8,511 nt of DNA from Pseudomonadota bacterium. GTDB lineage: Bacteria > Myxococcota > Polyangia > Polyangiales > Polyangiaceae. Positions 1-5,711 of the stretch are shown here, in pieces. The notes beneath the pieces were generated by a model. That model was not told the origin of the DNA. It saw only the letters and a program-made list of their open reading frames with translations, and searched no databases. How positions within the stretch are numbered: the first letter of the stretch is position 1; the number at the start of each line of letters is the position of its first letter. The DNA lies in the NCBI GenBank assembly GCA_023419055.1, contig JAEZYO010000616.1, positions 1 through 8,511 of the forward strand. The letters run 5' to 3'. Position numbers and translations under genes: made by a program.

Positions 1-234
1 GGCATCTTCTATGCGGGCGTCTCCAAGGCGGATTGCTGTTCAATCGGCGGCTATCCGCGCTTCGATCCCGCTTGGGGCGGATATAGTGGATGTGCCCCTC
101 CGGAGGCAGAGCCGCTCCCTCGATTCAAGTTTCGCCATCCGAGCGGACACTTGGAGCTTGCGACCAGGTCTCCCTGCGATCGCTCTCGCATCGTGTTCGA
201 GGACGGCGCAGTGGTGATCGATCCAAGGCGTTAG
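1..234 (+). CDS. C-terminal end of an unrecognised protein (5' end outside window)
   Basis: Reading frame 1 is open from the first base to a TAG at 232-234 and gives 77 residues. The protein-like composition supports real coding: it is rich in Gly, Pro and aromatic residues and starts GIFYAGVSKADCCSIGGYPR. Four cysteines are visible at fragment residues 12, 13, 31 and 59. That spacing would suit a secreted, disulfide-containing protein, but this is inference because the N-terminus is missing. I do not recognise the family. The neighbouring plus-strand gene starts about 155 bp later, so the two need not be cotranscribed. The alternative is a chance open frame in GC-rich DNA; the fragment is short and I have no homology support. 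Confidence 0.55.
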   Translation, partial: GIFYAGVSKADCCSIGGYPRFDPAWGGYSGCAPPEAEPLPRFKFRHPSGHLELATRSPCDRSRIVFEDGAVVIDPRR

Positions 235-389
235 AAGCGGGCGTTGGCTTCTCGGTGGCACATCTCGGTTTGGGGCTTGCTCCTTCCTGGTTCGACGGCA
301 AAAAGCTCCTTCCTTCGCCGCGACGGAAGCACGGGCTGCTGCATCGGAACGATCACAAATATCCAGGTGCTGGAGCCGGCGCTCGGGCC
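235..389. other. Intergenic stretch with no supported feature
   Basis: The frame of the downstream methyltransferase stays open through this stretch and back to an ATG at 90. The translation here is low-complexity and unlike a folded domain, and further upstream it overlaps the preceding gene in a different frame. I therefore treat it as noncoding leader. I found no convincing -35/-10 pair, terminator or repeat. Confidence 0.4.
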
Positions 390-1148
390 GTGACGGAACT
401 TGGGATTCCTTTTAAGCTCCATCGAGTGACGGCTGCACGACCAGACACGATCAGTCCCGACGGCCACTCGGAGATCGATGGGGTGGCGCAGTATCGGAGT
501 GCGGCCGGGCGCCTTCGGGCCGAGCTGCGACGGGACCTCGTCACCCCTGCGGTGTTCGGCGCTGCGCTGGAGAGTGTCCGCCCGCAGGATCGGGATGCGT
601 GGCTCGATCTGCTCTGGGACATCGACGAGATCCCCTCCGATGATCCCGAGCTCCCGCGCGGCTGTGTGCCGTATCTCCCCTGTGGGGTAGCGACCGTGCT
701 GGACGCAGTGCACCTGGCGGCGGTGACCTGCGATGACGTATTCGTCGACGTCGGCTCCGGTGCGGGCAGAGCGGCGTTCCTAGTTCATCTCGAGACGGGT
801 GCGGGCTGCATTGGACTCGAGATTCAGCCTGCCCTTGTCCGTGCGGCGCAGGCGCGCGCCGATTGGCTGAGGTTGAGCCGCCTGCGGTTTCTGGAAGGCG
901 ATGCCGCGGACCTGGTCCGCTTCATCACGACGGGCACGGTCTTCTTCCTTTACTGCCCATTCGGGGGAGAGCGTCTCCAGCGCTTCCTCGATGGTCTGGA
1001 AGATGTAGCGCGCGCTCGGCGGATTCGCGTCTGCTGCGTCGACATGCCGGCCTTGGAACGCCCCTGGTTGGTGCGGATCCCATCGACCTCGTCATGCATC
1101 GACGTGTACGAGAGCACGCAACAACGAGGGGATGGCGCAGGCGCGTAG
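390..1148 (+). CDS. Class I SAM-dependent methyltransferase, DOT1-like motif I
   Basis: This is a 252-residue predicted cytoplasmic methyltransferase. From the GTG at 390, residues 117-127 read VFVDVGSGAGR, the glycine-rich SAM-binding loop. It is followed by GLEIQP at 142-147, where the acidic residue would contact the ribose of SAM. LRFLEGDAADL at 165-175 and FFLYCPFGGERL at 185-196 fit the later Rossmann strands. The order and the FVDVGSG loop resemble DOT1-type and protein methyltransferases, but the substrate cannot be read from the sequence. The first 100 residues form a helical, charged cap with a PYLPCG motif just before the SAM fold. The start is uncertain: GTG 390 opens the well-behaved part, GTG 426 is possible, and the frame is open back to 90 in poor-quality sequence. 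No strong Shine-Dalgarno was seen. The gene converges with the DinB-family gene, with 19 bp between the stop codons. Confidence 0.8.
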   Translation: MTELGIPFKLHRVTAARPDTISPDGHSEIDGVAQYRSAAGRLRAELRRDLVTPAVFGAALESVRPQDRDAWLDLLWDIDEIPSDDPELPRGCVPYLPCGVATVLDAVHLAAVTCDDVFVDVGSGAGRAAFLVHLETGAGCIGLEIQPALVRAAQARADWLRLSRLRFLEGDAADLVRFITTGTVFFLYCPFGGERLQRFLDGLEDVARARRIRVCCVDMPALERPWLVRIPSTSSCIDVYESTQQRGDGAGA

Positions 1149-1158
1149 CTTTGCAGGT

Positions 1159-1178
1159 CGCCCGGGGTCAGCCGGGTG
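1159..1178. terminator. Weak stem-loop between convergent genes
   Basis: A 7-bp stem containing one G-U pair (CGCCCGG with CCGGGTG) encloses a 6-base loop. It sits between the two convergent stop codons, with the DinB stop codon inside the loop. It could serve as a bidirectional terminator, but there is no T-run on either side, and short GC hairpins are common in DNA of this composition. Confidence 0.25.
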
Positions 1179-1710
1179 CGTTGGAACGCGACGCTTCTTC
1201 GCGCAGCATCGCGAACAGGTCGGTGACTCCAGGATCGTGACCCTGCTGGGTGAGCAGAGTCGTGATCTGACCACGATGGTGGGTCTGGTGGTTGAAGACG
1301 TGAGCGACGGTCCACCAGAGCGGGGTTTCCAGCAGCAGCTGGCCGCGACGCTTGAAGACGAGCGGAGCAGCCAGGCGCTCGGGCGTGAGCTCGGAAACCC
1401 AGGCAGAGAGCTCGTCATCCGTCAACGCTCGCTCTCGGCGCAGGTCCTCGAAATCGGCGTAGAGCTCCTGATCGAGAGAGCGGATGCCAGGTGCCATGAA
1501 GCCGTCCGGCACGCGCGTACCCTTGAAGCGGGCGAGCCAAACCCTGTCTGCGAGGAGGAGGTGGTTGAGCGTTCCGTGAATCGACTTGAAGAACGCGCCG
1601 CAGTCGCGCTTACGTGCTTCGTCTCCCAGCGTGGCGGCGATCCCGTAGAGCCTGTCGTTCATCCAACGGTTGTAGCGAGCCGCTGCGCCGAGCCATTCCG
1701 GACTCATCAT
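1168..1710 (-). CDS. DinB-family metal-dependent protein
   Basis: This 180-residue protein has the length and layout of the DinB/YfiT four-helix-bundle family. From the ATG at 1710, the first helix contains ARYNRWMNDRLY (10-21). The next holds the first conserved histidine, His50, in GTLNHLLLADRVWL. The C-terminal signature HVFNHQTHHRGQ (137-148) supplies His141 and His145. These three histidines are the usual divalent-metal triad. Family members include thiol-dependent S-transferases and many damage- or stress-associated proteins of unknown substrate, so no reaction can be assigned. The frame extends 12 codons upstream to a TTG at 1746, but MMSPEW at 1710 is the more natural start; neither has a clear ribosome site. 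The gene is divergent from the phosphatase gene and shares a roughly 100-bp upstream region with it. Confidence 0.88.
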   Translation of the reverse strand: MMSPEWLGAAARYNRWMNDRLYGIAATLGDEARKRDCGAFFKSIHGTLNHLLLADRVWLARFKGTRVPDGFMAPGIRSLDQELYADFEDLRRERALTDDELSAWVSELTPERLAAPLVFKRRGQLLLETPLWWTVAHVFNHQTHHRGQITTLLTQQGHDPGVTDLFAMLREEASRSNAPG

Positions 1711-1757
1711 CGGAGCAAACGTAGGACCAGGCCACGGCGTTGCCAAGCGTCTACCCG

Positions 1758-1788
1758 CGAAGCTTCAGCGCTTCGTGTCGTCGCTGAA
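1758..1788. promoter_or_regulatory. Overlapping dyads in the divergent DinB/phosphatase upstream region
   Basis: CGAAGC (1758-1763) pairs with GCTTCG (1770-1775) across 6 bases, and the 5' side contains the perfect palindrome GAAGCTTC (1759-1766). An overlapping second dyad pairs TTCAGCG (1764-1770) with CGCTGAA (1782-1788) across 11 bases. The two hairpins use shared bases and so exclude each other as RNA. As DNA they could be an operator controlling both divergent genes. No -35/-10 pair stands out. Confidence 0.35.
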
Positions 1789-1814
1789 TTCCGTTACCGT
1801 GAGTGAGACGGACG

Positions 1815-2420
1815 ATGGCTCGGGTAACGATAGCGACGCGCGTGGTTGCGGGGACCTCCGACCAGGATCGGGTGTGCCATCGCGTTCAGGGCGGGGTTGA
1901 TCTCGTCGTTCTTGCTGACGGCGCGGGTGGTTTTTCTGGCGGGCGCGAGGCGGCGGAGGAGCTCGTTCGTTCCGCGCGGCTGAATCTCTCGACGCCGAAG
2001 GAATCTGCGAGTGAGCTTCTGCGGCTCGACCGACTGCTGGAAGCGAATTCAGCGTGCGGAGAGACGACCGGCGTTCTGCTCGTCGTCAGGGACGGAAGGT
2101 TCTTCGGGGCGAGCGTTGGTGACTCGGGGAGCTGGGCGATCCATCGCGAAGCGTCGTTCGAGTTGACGTCGAACCAGCGTGTGAAGCCGCTTCTGGGGAG
2201 TGGGGCGGCGCGGCCCGTGGCGTTCGGTCCTTATCCCTTGAACGACCGCCTGCTCCTCGCCACCGATGGCCTGCACAAGTACGTGCCATGGCCGCGAATC
2301 AAGGCGCTCGCCTTGCTCGAGCCGCTCGAGCACGCGCTCGACGGGCTGGTTGCGGCCGCGCGGCTCCCGTCGGGAGCATTGCAAGACGACGTCGGAATCG
2401 CTCTCGTCCAACCAGGGTAA
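1815..2420 (+). CDS. PP2C-type serine/threonine phosphatase domain protein
   Basis: This 201-residue cytoplasmic protein consists of essentially one compact PP2C (PPM) domain and would remove phosphate from Ser/Thr of partner proteins using two metal ions. Visible motifs, in order: SDQDR at 15-19, matching the N-terminal N/Q-D-R motif; LADGAGG at 33-39, with Asp35 a metal ligand; ETTG at 83-86; SVGDSGSW at 100-107; LLATDGLHKY at 147-156, with Asp151 a ligand; and QDDVGIALV at 190-198. The last motif normally reads D-N-x-T, and here Val and Gly replace Asn and the following position. It is shorter than the usual 230-260 residues, which is common for standalone bacterial forms. ATG 1815 is chosen because the domain begins soon after it; an in-frame GTG at 1803 is possible. 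The stop is 5 bp before the next gene, so the two are probably cotranscribed. No kinase gene is present in the window. Confidence 0.85.
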   Translation: MARVTIATRVVAGTSDQDRVCHRVQGGVDLVVLADGAGGFSGGREAAEELVRSARLNLSTPKESASELLRLDRLLEANSACGETTGVLLVVRDGRFFGASVGDSGSWAIHREASFELTSNQRVKPLLGSGAARPVAFGPYPLNDRLLLATDGLHKYVPWPRIKALALLEPLEHALDGLVAAARLPSGALQDDVGIALVQPG

Positions 2421-2425
2421 CGAGC

Positions 2426-3055
2426 ATGACCAAGCCAAAATTCGATCAGGACTTCTGGGAGCAGCTGTGGTCGAAGACGCTGCGCGAACAAGCCGACAAG
2501 CTCGCGCGGCGCCCGCCGAACGCTCATTTGACGGTAGAGCTTGCCGACCTCACGCCGGGCAGAGCGCTCGATGCTGGTTGTGGACACGGCGCCGAGACGC
2601 TCTGGCTCGCAGCGCACGGCTGGCAGGTCACGGCCTTGGACTTTTCGGCAGCCGCGCTGGCTCACGGCCGGTCGATGGCGGAGGCCGCGGGAACCGAGAT
2701 TGCAGAGCGAATCCAGTGGCTCGAGGCTGATCTCTCGAGCTTTACGCCGGAGCCGGAGCGGTATGACCTCGTGGTCTGCTTGTATGTCCACGTCGCGGGC
2801 TCCGTGGAGGAAATGGTGACGCGCATGGCGAGCGGCGTGGCGCCTGGAGGATCCCTGTTCTTGGTGGGGCATCGCCCCGTCGATCCCAGCACCGGAAAGC
2901 CGACGGCTGCGGCAAGTCAGGTGCAGGTCTCCGTCGAGGCGGCGGTCGGTGCGCTCGATTCCAAGCTGTGGGATCTGGCGGTTGCAGAGGAGCGTCCACG
3001 CTCCGTCGCCGGGACGGGTGTGGACGCGGTGATCCGCGCGCGGCGACGAATCTGA
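2426..3055 (+). CDS. Class I SAM-dependent methyltransferase
   Basis: This is a 209-residue small-molecule-type methyltransferase. The SAM-binding motif I is ALDAGCGHGAE at 47-57. The ribose-contacting acidic residue is Asp72 in VTALDFS (68-74). LEADLSSF (99-106) gives the adenine-contacting acidic position, and YDLVVCLYVH (113-122) is motif IV/strand 4. The N-terminal FWEQLWSKTLREQ (10-22) is a helix often seen in Methyltransf_25/TehB-like proteins, where it helps close over the substrate. The substrate is unknown. ATG 2426 is preceded by AGGG at a usable distance and by the phosphatase stop only 5 bp upstream, so translation may be coupled. The protein ends in an arginine-rich tail (ARRRI). 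It is not closely similar to the other methyltransferase in the window, so local duplication is unlikely. Confidence 0.88.
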   Translation: MTKPKFDQDFWEQLWSKTLREQADKLARRPPNAHLTVELADLTPGRALDAGCGHGAETLWLAAHGWQVTALDFSAAALAHGRSMAEAAGTEIAERIQWLEADLSSFTPEPERYDLVVCLYVHVAGSVEEMVTRMASGVAPGGSLFLVGHRPVDPSTGKPTAAASQVQVSVEAAVGALDSKLWDLAVAEERPRSVAGTGVDAVIRARRRI

Positions 3056-3322
3056 GCCGGCTGCGGACTGCCAGTACCCGCATCGAGATCGGCCGAGACC
3101 TCGCTAGCCGCGGCGCGACGTGAAACGCCAGGAACCTACACGCAGGCGGGCGGCGGGCCTGTCTGGGCAAGGCTTTCCAGTCCTCGATGCACCGAGGGGC
3201 GAGTCGAGTTCGGGCGCATCGTTCGTTCGGGCCGAAGAAAAGTTGCCTATTGTGAAAGGGGACGACGGGGGCGAAGCTAAGAGAGGCGGCCCTTCGTCGC
3301 CGCTCTCGACATAGGGGTAGAC
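3056..3322. other. Intergenic region with a short palindrome, likely promoter of the next gene
   Basis: These 267 bases contain no credible gene; a 64-codon open frame at 3120-3314 looks like chance. There is a perfect odd palindrome TTCGG-G-CCGAA at 3226-3236 and a smaller TCGGCCGA at 3089-3096. The A-rich pocket after the first palindrome (3235-3252) is the most AT-rich local sequence and a plausible promoter area. I could not find a convincing -35/-10 pair. Confidence 0.3.
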
Positions 3323-4000
3323 ATGCCAACGCCGGATCTGACTCTCGATGTGTGGCGCGCTGCTGCGGTGGCGCTTTGCGAGTACGCGTGTGGTTACGAG
3401 GCGGGGCGCAGTAAAGACGATCCCGTTTATCTCGAGGTGACGGAAAGGCGCGACGGCCCGGGGCCCGAGCAGCGCCGGCGCTACAGCTCGTGCGGCGACC
3501 TGGCGCACTGGATGTACAAGCGCTTGGGCATTCGTGAGCAGTGGATCAACCGCACGGATGACGACGCGTTCGGGCCCTGGAGGCCGGGGCAGAACGTCGC
3601 GCGCTTGTGGGGTGGTTCGTGTCCGTTCGATGCGGTGCCACCCAACGAACCGAACTGGATGCCGGATCCAGGTGACGTGGTCTTGATCTGGAACAGCGGC
3701 ATCGACGCGCACGTGATGGTCGCGCTCGGTCGCGACGGCGCAGCGCTTCGCACGGCGAACTACGGAGCGGGCGGCATGTCCCCCGTCGCCTTCCCGGGCG
3801 CCAAGATCGCGAGCAAGGTGCTCACGTACCATCACGGCAAGCCGTTCTACGGGACGCGCCAGATTCAGCGTTACCTGCCGCTGTCAGCGGCCGTTCGACA
3901 CATCTCGGTGGCGCCCGATCTCAGGGGTGCAGCGCTCACGGGCGAAGAGTTCGACGCGATTCGGCTCGCCTGGAACGCGCCGACCGCACCGGCGGCTTGA
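3323..4000 (+). CDS. Putative CHAP/NlpC-like cysteine amidase, no signal peptide
   Basis: This is a 225-residue protein. Residues 54-64 (YSSCGDLAHWM) look like the nucleophile turn of a papain-fold amidase, with Cys57 heading a helix. Residues 116-135 contain PGDVVLIWN, then DAHVMVALG. This P-G-D-hydrophobic strand followed by a histidine (His130) is typical of CHAP and NlpC/P60 enzymes. Asn147 in TANYGAGG is a candidate third catalytic residue. Such enzymes cleave amide bonds in peptidoglycan or in other peptides. No signal peptide or membrane segment is visible, so it would act in the cytoplasm, leave by another route or have a non-wall substrate. The ATG is supported by AGGGG at 3313-3317, 5 bases upstream. 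It stands alone between two noncoding regions. The fold assignment rests on short motifs only. Confidence 0.72.
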   Translation: MPTPDLTLDVWRAAAVALCEYACGYEAGRSKDDPVYLEVTERRDGPGPEQRRRYSSCGDLAHWMYKRLGIREQWINRTDDDAFGPWRPGQNVARLWGGSCPFDAVPPNEPNWMPDPGDVVLIWNSGIDAHVMVALGRDGAALRTANYGAGGMSPVAFPGAKIASKVLTYHHGKPFYGTRQIQRYLPLSAAVRHISVAPDLRGAALTGEEFDAIRLAWNAPTAPAA

Positions 4001-4012
4001 TGTCCGAGGGAT

Positions 4013-4045
4013 CGCGGCGGGTGCGCCCTTCACGCCCCCGCCGCG
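4013..4045 (+). terminator. Long GC-rich stem-loop after the amidase-like gene
   Basis: The 5' arm 4013-4025 pairs with the 3' arm 4033-4045 in 12 of 13 positions around a 7-base loop (CCCTTCA); the only mismatch is T4022 opposite C4036. It begins 12 bases after the stop at 4000 and lies before the acetyltransferase gene. The position suits a terminator or mRNA 3'-end stabiliser for the upstream gene. There is no T-run after it, so classical intrinsic termination is not shown. Confidence 0.5.
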
Positions 4046-4123
4046 CGCGAGCCTCGTGGAGCTTGATGTCATCGCGCCCGGAACGGTCGAGTCCGTGTTA
4101 CAGGTGTCCTCGGAAGGCGAGGA

Positions 4124-4579
4124 ATGTCGTCCGTAGTTGCTGTGCGAGATCTCGGTCTGACCGATCTCGAATCCTTGCTCTCGCTTTATCGTCACCTTCA
4201 CCCGCACGATGACCCGCTCCCTGAGCGAGCTCGGGTAGAGGAGATCTGGAGCGCTATCGTCCGCGACCCTTCGCACCTCTACCTGGGAGCATTCGTGGAT
4301 GAGTCGCTCGTGTCGGCGTGCAACGCTGTGGTGGTACCGAACCTGACGCGCGGCGCCCGACCGTATGCAGTCATCGAGAACGTGGTGACCGACCCGAACT
4401 TTCGTCGGCGCGGCATTGGCTCCAGGGTTTTGAGAGCGCTGCTGGAGCGGTGTTGGGAACGTCGCTGCTACAAGGTCATGCTCATGTCGGGAGTGGGACG
4501 CGCAGAGGTCCACGCTTTCTACGAGTCACTTGGTTTCGAGAGGAACGCGAAGCAGGCGTTCGTCATCGTGGCGCGATGA
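4124..4579 (+). CDS. GNAT-family N-acetyltransferase
   Basis: This 151-residue protein is the size of a single GNAT domain, which moves an acetyl group from acetyl-CoA to an amine. The family signature is clear: ENVVTDPNFRRRGIGSRVL at 85-103 gives strand 4 and the R-R-x-G-I-G pyrophosphate-binding loop (residues 94-99), followed by helix 3. AFYESLGFE at 131-139 is motif B near the C-terminus. LYLGAFVDESLVSAC (52-66) is the usual beta-hairpin before it. The acceptor substrate is unknown; small cytoplasmic GNATs of this type act on antibiotics, amino acids or protein N-termini. AAGG at 4114-4117 and GAGGA just before the ATG support the start. The preceding stem-loop suggests separate transcription from the amidase-like gene. 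Confidence 0.88.
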   Translation: MSSVVAVRDLGLTDLESLLSLYRHLHPHDDPLPERARVEEIWSAIVRDPSHLYLGAFVDESLVSACNAVVVPNLTRGARPYAVIENVVTDPNFRRRGIGSRVLRALLERCWERRCYKVMLMSGVGRAEVHAFYESLGFERNAKQAFVIVAR

Positions 4580-4712
4580 ACTTTGGGGCGCGCGTTCGGT
4601 GCTCTCGGAGGCGACTTGGGCCGCGAAAGGCAGCCGGCAGCTCGTTACATAGGGTCACGTATGGTCGAAGAAGCTTACGGCTGCTCTCGAGTGGGGGTCG
4701 AAGACGATTTTT

Positions 4713-4729
4713 TTGCAGCCAGCCGCAAA
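4713..4729. promoter_or_regulatory. Operator-like dyad, copy 1
   Basis: TTGCAGCCAGCCGCAAA has inverted ends (TTGC and GCAA, extended by one pair to TTTGC/GCAAA when base 4712 is included). It matches copy 2 at 13 of 17 positions in the same orientation. It sits at the end of a T-run in an otherwise GC-rich region. A dimeric transcription factor site is the simplest reading; the regulator is unknown. Confidence 0.45.
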
Positions 4730-4754
4730 CGGATGAGGCTTCGGCGCTGATTTC

Positions 4755-4771
4755 TTGCAGCCTCCTGCAAA
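4755..4771. promoter_or_regulatory. Operator-like dyad, copy 2
   Basis: TTGCAGCCTCCTGCAAA contains a perfect inverted repeat TTGCAG-N4-CTGCAA (4755-4770). Its start is exactly 42 bp from the start of copy 1, about four helical turns, so both sites would face the same side of the DNA. The site lies about 145 bp before the lipoprotein start codon. Confidence 0.45.
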
Positions 4772-4915
4772 TAGCTCATGAGCGGATCTCGATCTCGCGC
4801 GCCCGGCTGCTTCGGAGCGCGCTCAGCCACGCTTGGTGAGCACCCGGACGCTCACTCTCAATCTAGCCGTGGTCAAGGGCGCTGGCGGAATCCTGGTAGG
4901 ATGGGTGCCGCGACG

Positions 4916-5533
4916 ATGACTCGAATGCAGCTTTCAGCGGCGCTGCTGCTTGCCGCGCTCTCGGCCTCGTCTTGTCGCAAATCGGACGCAGAGACGGAGC
5001 GCTCGGCGCCTACGCCGCTCGAGAGAGCGGTCGATCCGGCCCAGCCGCGCTACGAGTCGATAGAGGACGCATTCCGCATCAGCTTTCCGTTGAAAGCGAC
5101 GCCGCGGGTGATCGTCGATCCACCCGACACCGTGGACCAGGGGCACCTCGCGGGAGCTCGGATCACCCGAGTCTCGTACTACGTGGCTCAGGGAGATCTG
5201 ACGTTCCTCGTGGAGGTGAGGCGCTACTCTCGGGCGCCAATCACCACTGGCGCCGAGTGGAGTCAGTGGGCGCTCGAGGAGATGCGAGGGAACTCGAAGC
5301 GTCTCCTCGAGGAGAGGATGGTCTCGATCCCTGCTCCGGGAGGTAACTCGGTGGTGGGCGTTCAGGTGTTCGGGGAGATGCCGAGCGGCGTCCGAGTTCA
5401 CAACACCATCTTCGTCTACGGCAATCGCATGTACGCCATCGGAGCCGCGCCCGCGTCGCTCACGGACGCCGCCACGTACCTGCGCTTTCTCCGTAGCTTC
5501 GAGCTCTTGGATCAGAGCAAAGCCGCGCGGTGA
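4916..5533 (+). CDS. Small predicted lipoprotein, function unknown
   Basis: This is a 205-residue exported protein. From ATG 4916 the N-terminus has a basic residue, a hydrophobic core (LSAALLLAALSA, 6-17) and Cys20 in ASSC, a loose lipobox, so lipidation after signal peptidase II cleavage is likely. A polar spacer (21-45) follows. The folded domain opens with YESIEDAFRISFPLKATPR (46-64), a pattern seen at the start of small secreted alpha/beta domains in myxobacteria and planctomycetes. It closes with a strand (IFVYGNRMYAIGAAP) and helix (ATYLRFLRSFEL, 186-197). I recognise this general shape but no named function. In-frame ATGs at 4901 and 4925 are alternative starts, and upstream purine-rich TAGGATGGG could serve 4916. 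It stands between the dyad-bearing region and the sigma operon, 178 bp from the latter. Confidence 0.75.
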   Translation: MTRMQLSAALLLAALSASSCRKSDAETERSAPTPLERAVDPAQPRYESIEDAFRISFPLKATPRVIVDPPDTVDQGHLAGARITRVSYYVAQGDLTFLVEVRRYSRAPITTGAEWSQWALEEMRGNSKRLLEERMVSIPAPGGNSVVGVQVFGEMPSGVRVHNTIFVYGNRMYAIGAAPASLTDAATYLRFLRSFELLDQSKAAR

Positions 5534-5711
5534 GGCGGGGGGCGTCCCGAAGCGCGACGAGCAGCAAACCGACATCGGTGCTGGAGGTAGTCTTCACTCT
5601 GGCTCGAAAAAAGTGGCCCGAATTTTCTTGGCGGGTCGGGAGGGCTCCCCACAACCTTATCCCCGAGTGTCCTCGCTCCCCCGTATCGGTCGCCCCACGG
5701 CGCTCTCGGCC
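5534..5711. other. Leader region of the ECF sigma operon
   Basis: This stretch carries an AT-richer pocket (5606-5629) and a short dyad GGGAG-GG-CTCCC (5638-5649). It probably holds the operon promoter. I looked for a GGAAC/CGTC-type ECF autoregulatory promoter and for a housekeeping promoter and could not fix either. Part of it may be coding if the sigma factor starts upstream. Confidence 0.35.

Larger units (their letters stand above)
4580..4915. other. Gene-free region with paired dyads
   Basis: No gene is credible in these 336 bases. The frame of the downstream lipoprotein extends back to an ATG at 4778, but that part encodes an Arg/Ser/Gly-rich sequence that would bury the signal peptide. 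The stretch holds a local AT-rich pocket with a seven-T run just before the first of two 17-bp dyads (annotated separately). It also holds two copies of GGTCGAAGA 33 bp apart (4663-4671 and 4696-4704) and a perfect palindrome GCTCATGAGC (4774-4783). It probably contains the promoter of the lipoprotein gene, although no -35/-10 pair could be fixed. Confidence 0.5.

Noticed and set aside
90..389. N-terminal extension of the first methyltransferase back to ATG 90
   Set aside because: It overlaps the preceding gene fragment in another frame, and its translation is low-complexity with no domain character.
1132..1806. 224-codon plus-strand frame opposite the DinB-family gene
   Set aside because: The minus-strand product has the three-histidine DinB signature; the plus-strand translation has no recognisable domain.
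3120..3314. 64-codon plus-strand open frame in the intergenic region
   Set aside because: It is short, with no ribosome site and a charged low-complexity product; it is treated as chance.
3104..3835. 243-codon minus-strand frame opposite the amidase-like gene
   Set aside because: It is rich in Arg, Ala and Pro without domain structure. The plus-strand gene has a good ribosome site and catalytic-looking motifs.
4318..4839. 173-codon frame overlapping the acetyltransferase and the dyad region
   Set aside because: It is out of frame with the clear GNAT gene and its product is Arg/Ser/Gly-rich without domain features.
4778..4915. Longer lipoprotein reading frame from ATG 4778
   Set aside because: It would place about 46 residues of Arg/Ser-rich sequence before the signal peptide, which is incompatible with normal export.
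5638..5649. GGGAG-GG-CTCCC dyad as a terminator
   Set aside because: The 5-bp stem with a 2-base loop is too tight for a stable RNA hairpin and has no T-run; it is kept only as a note in the leader region.
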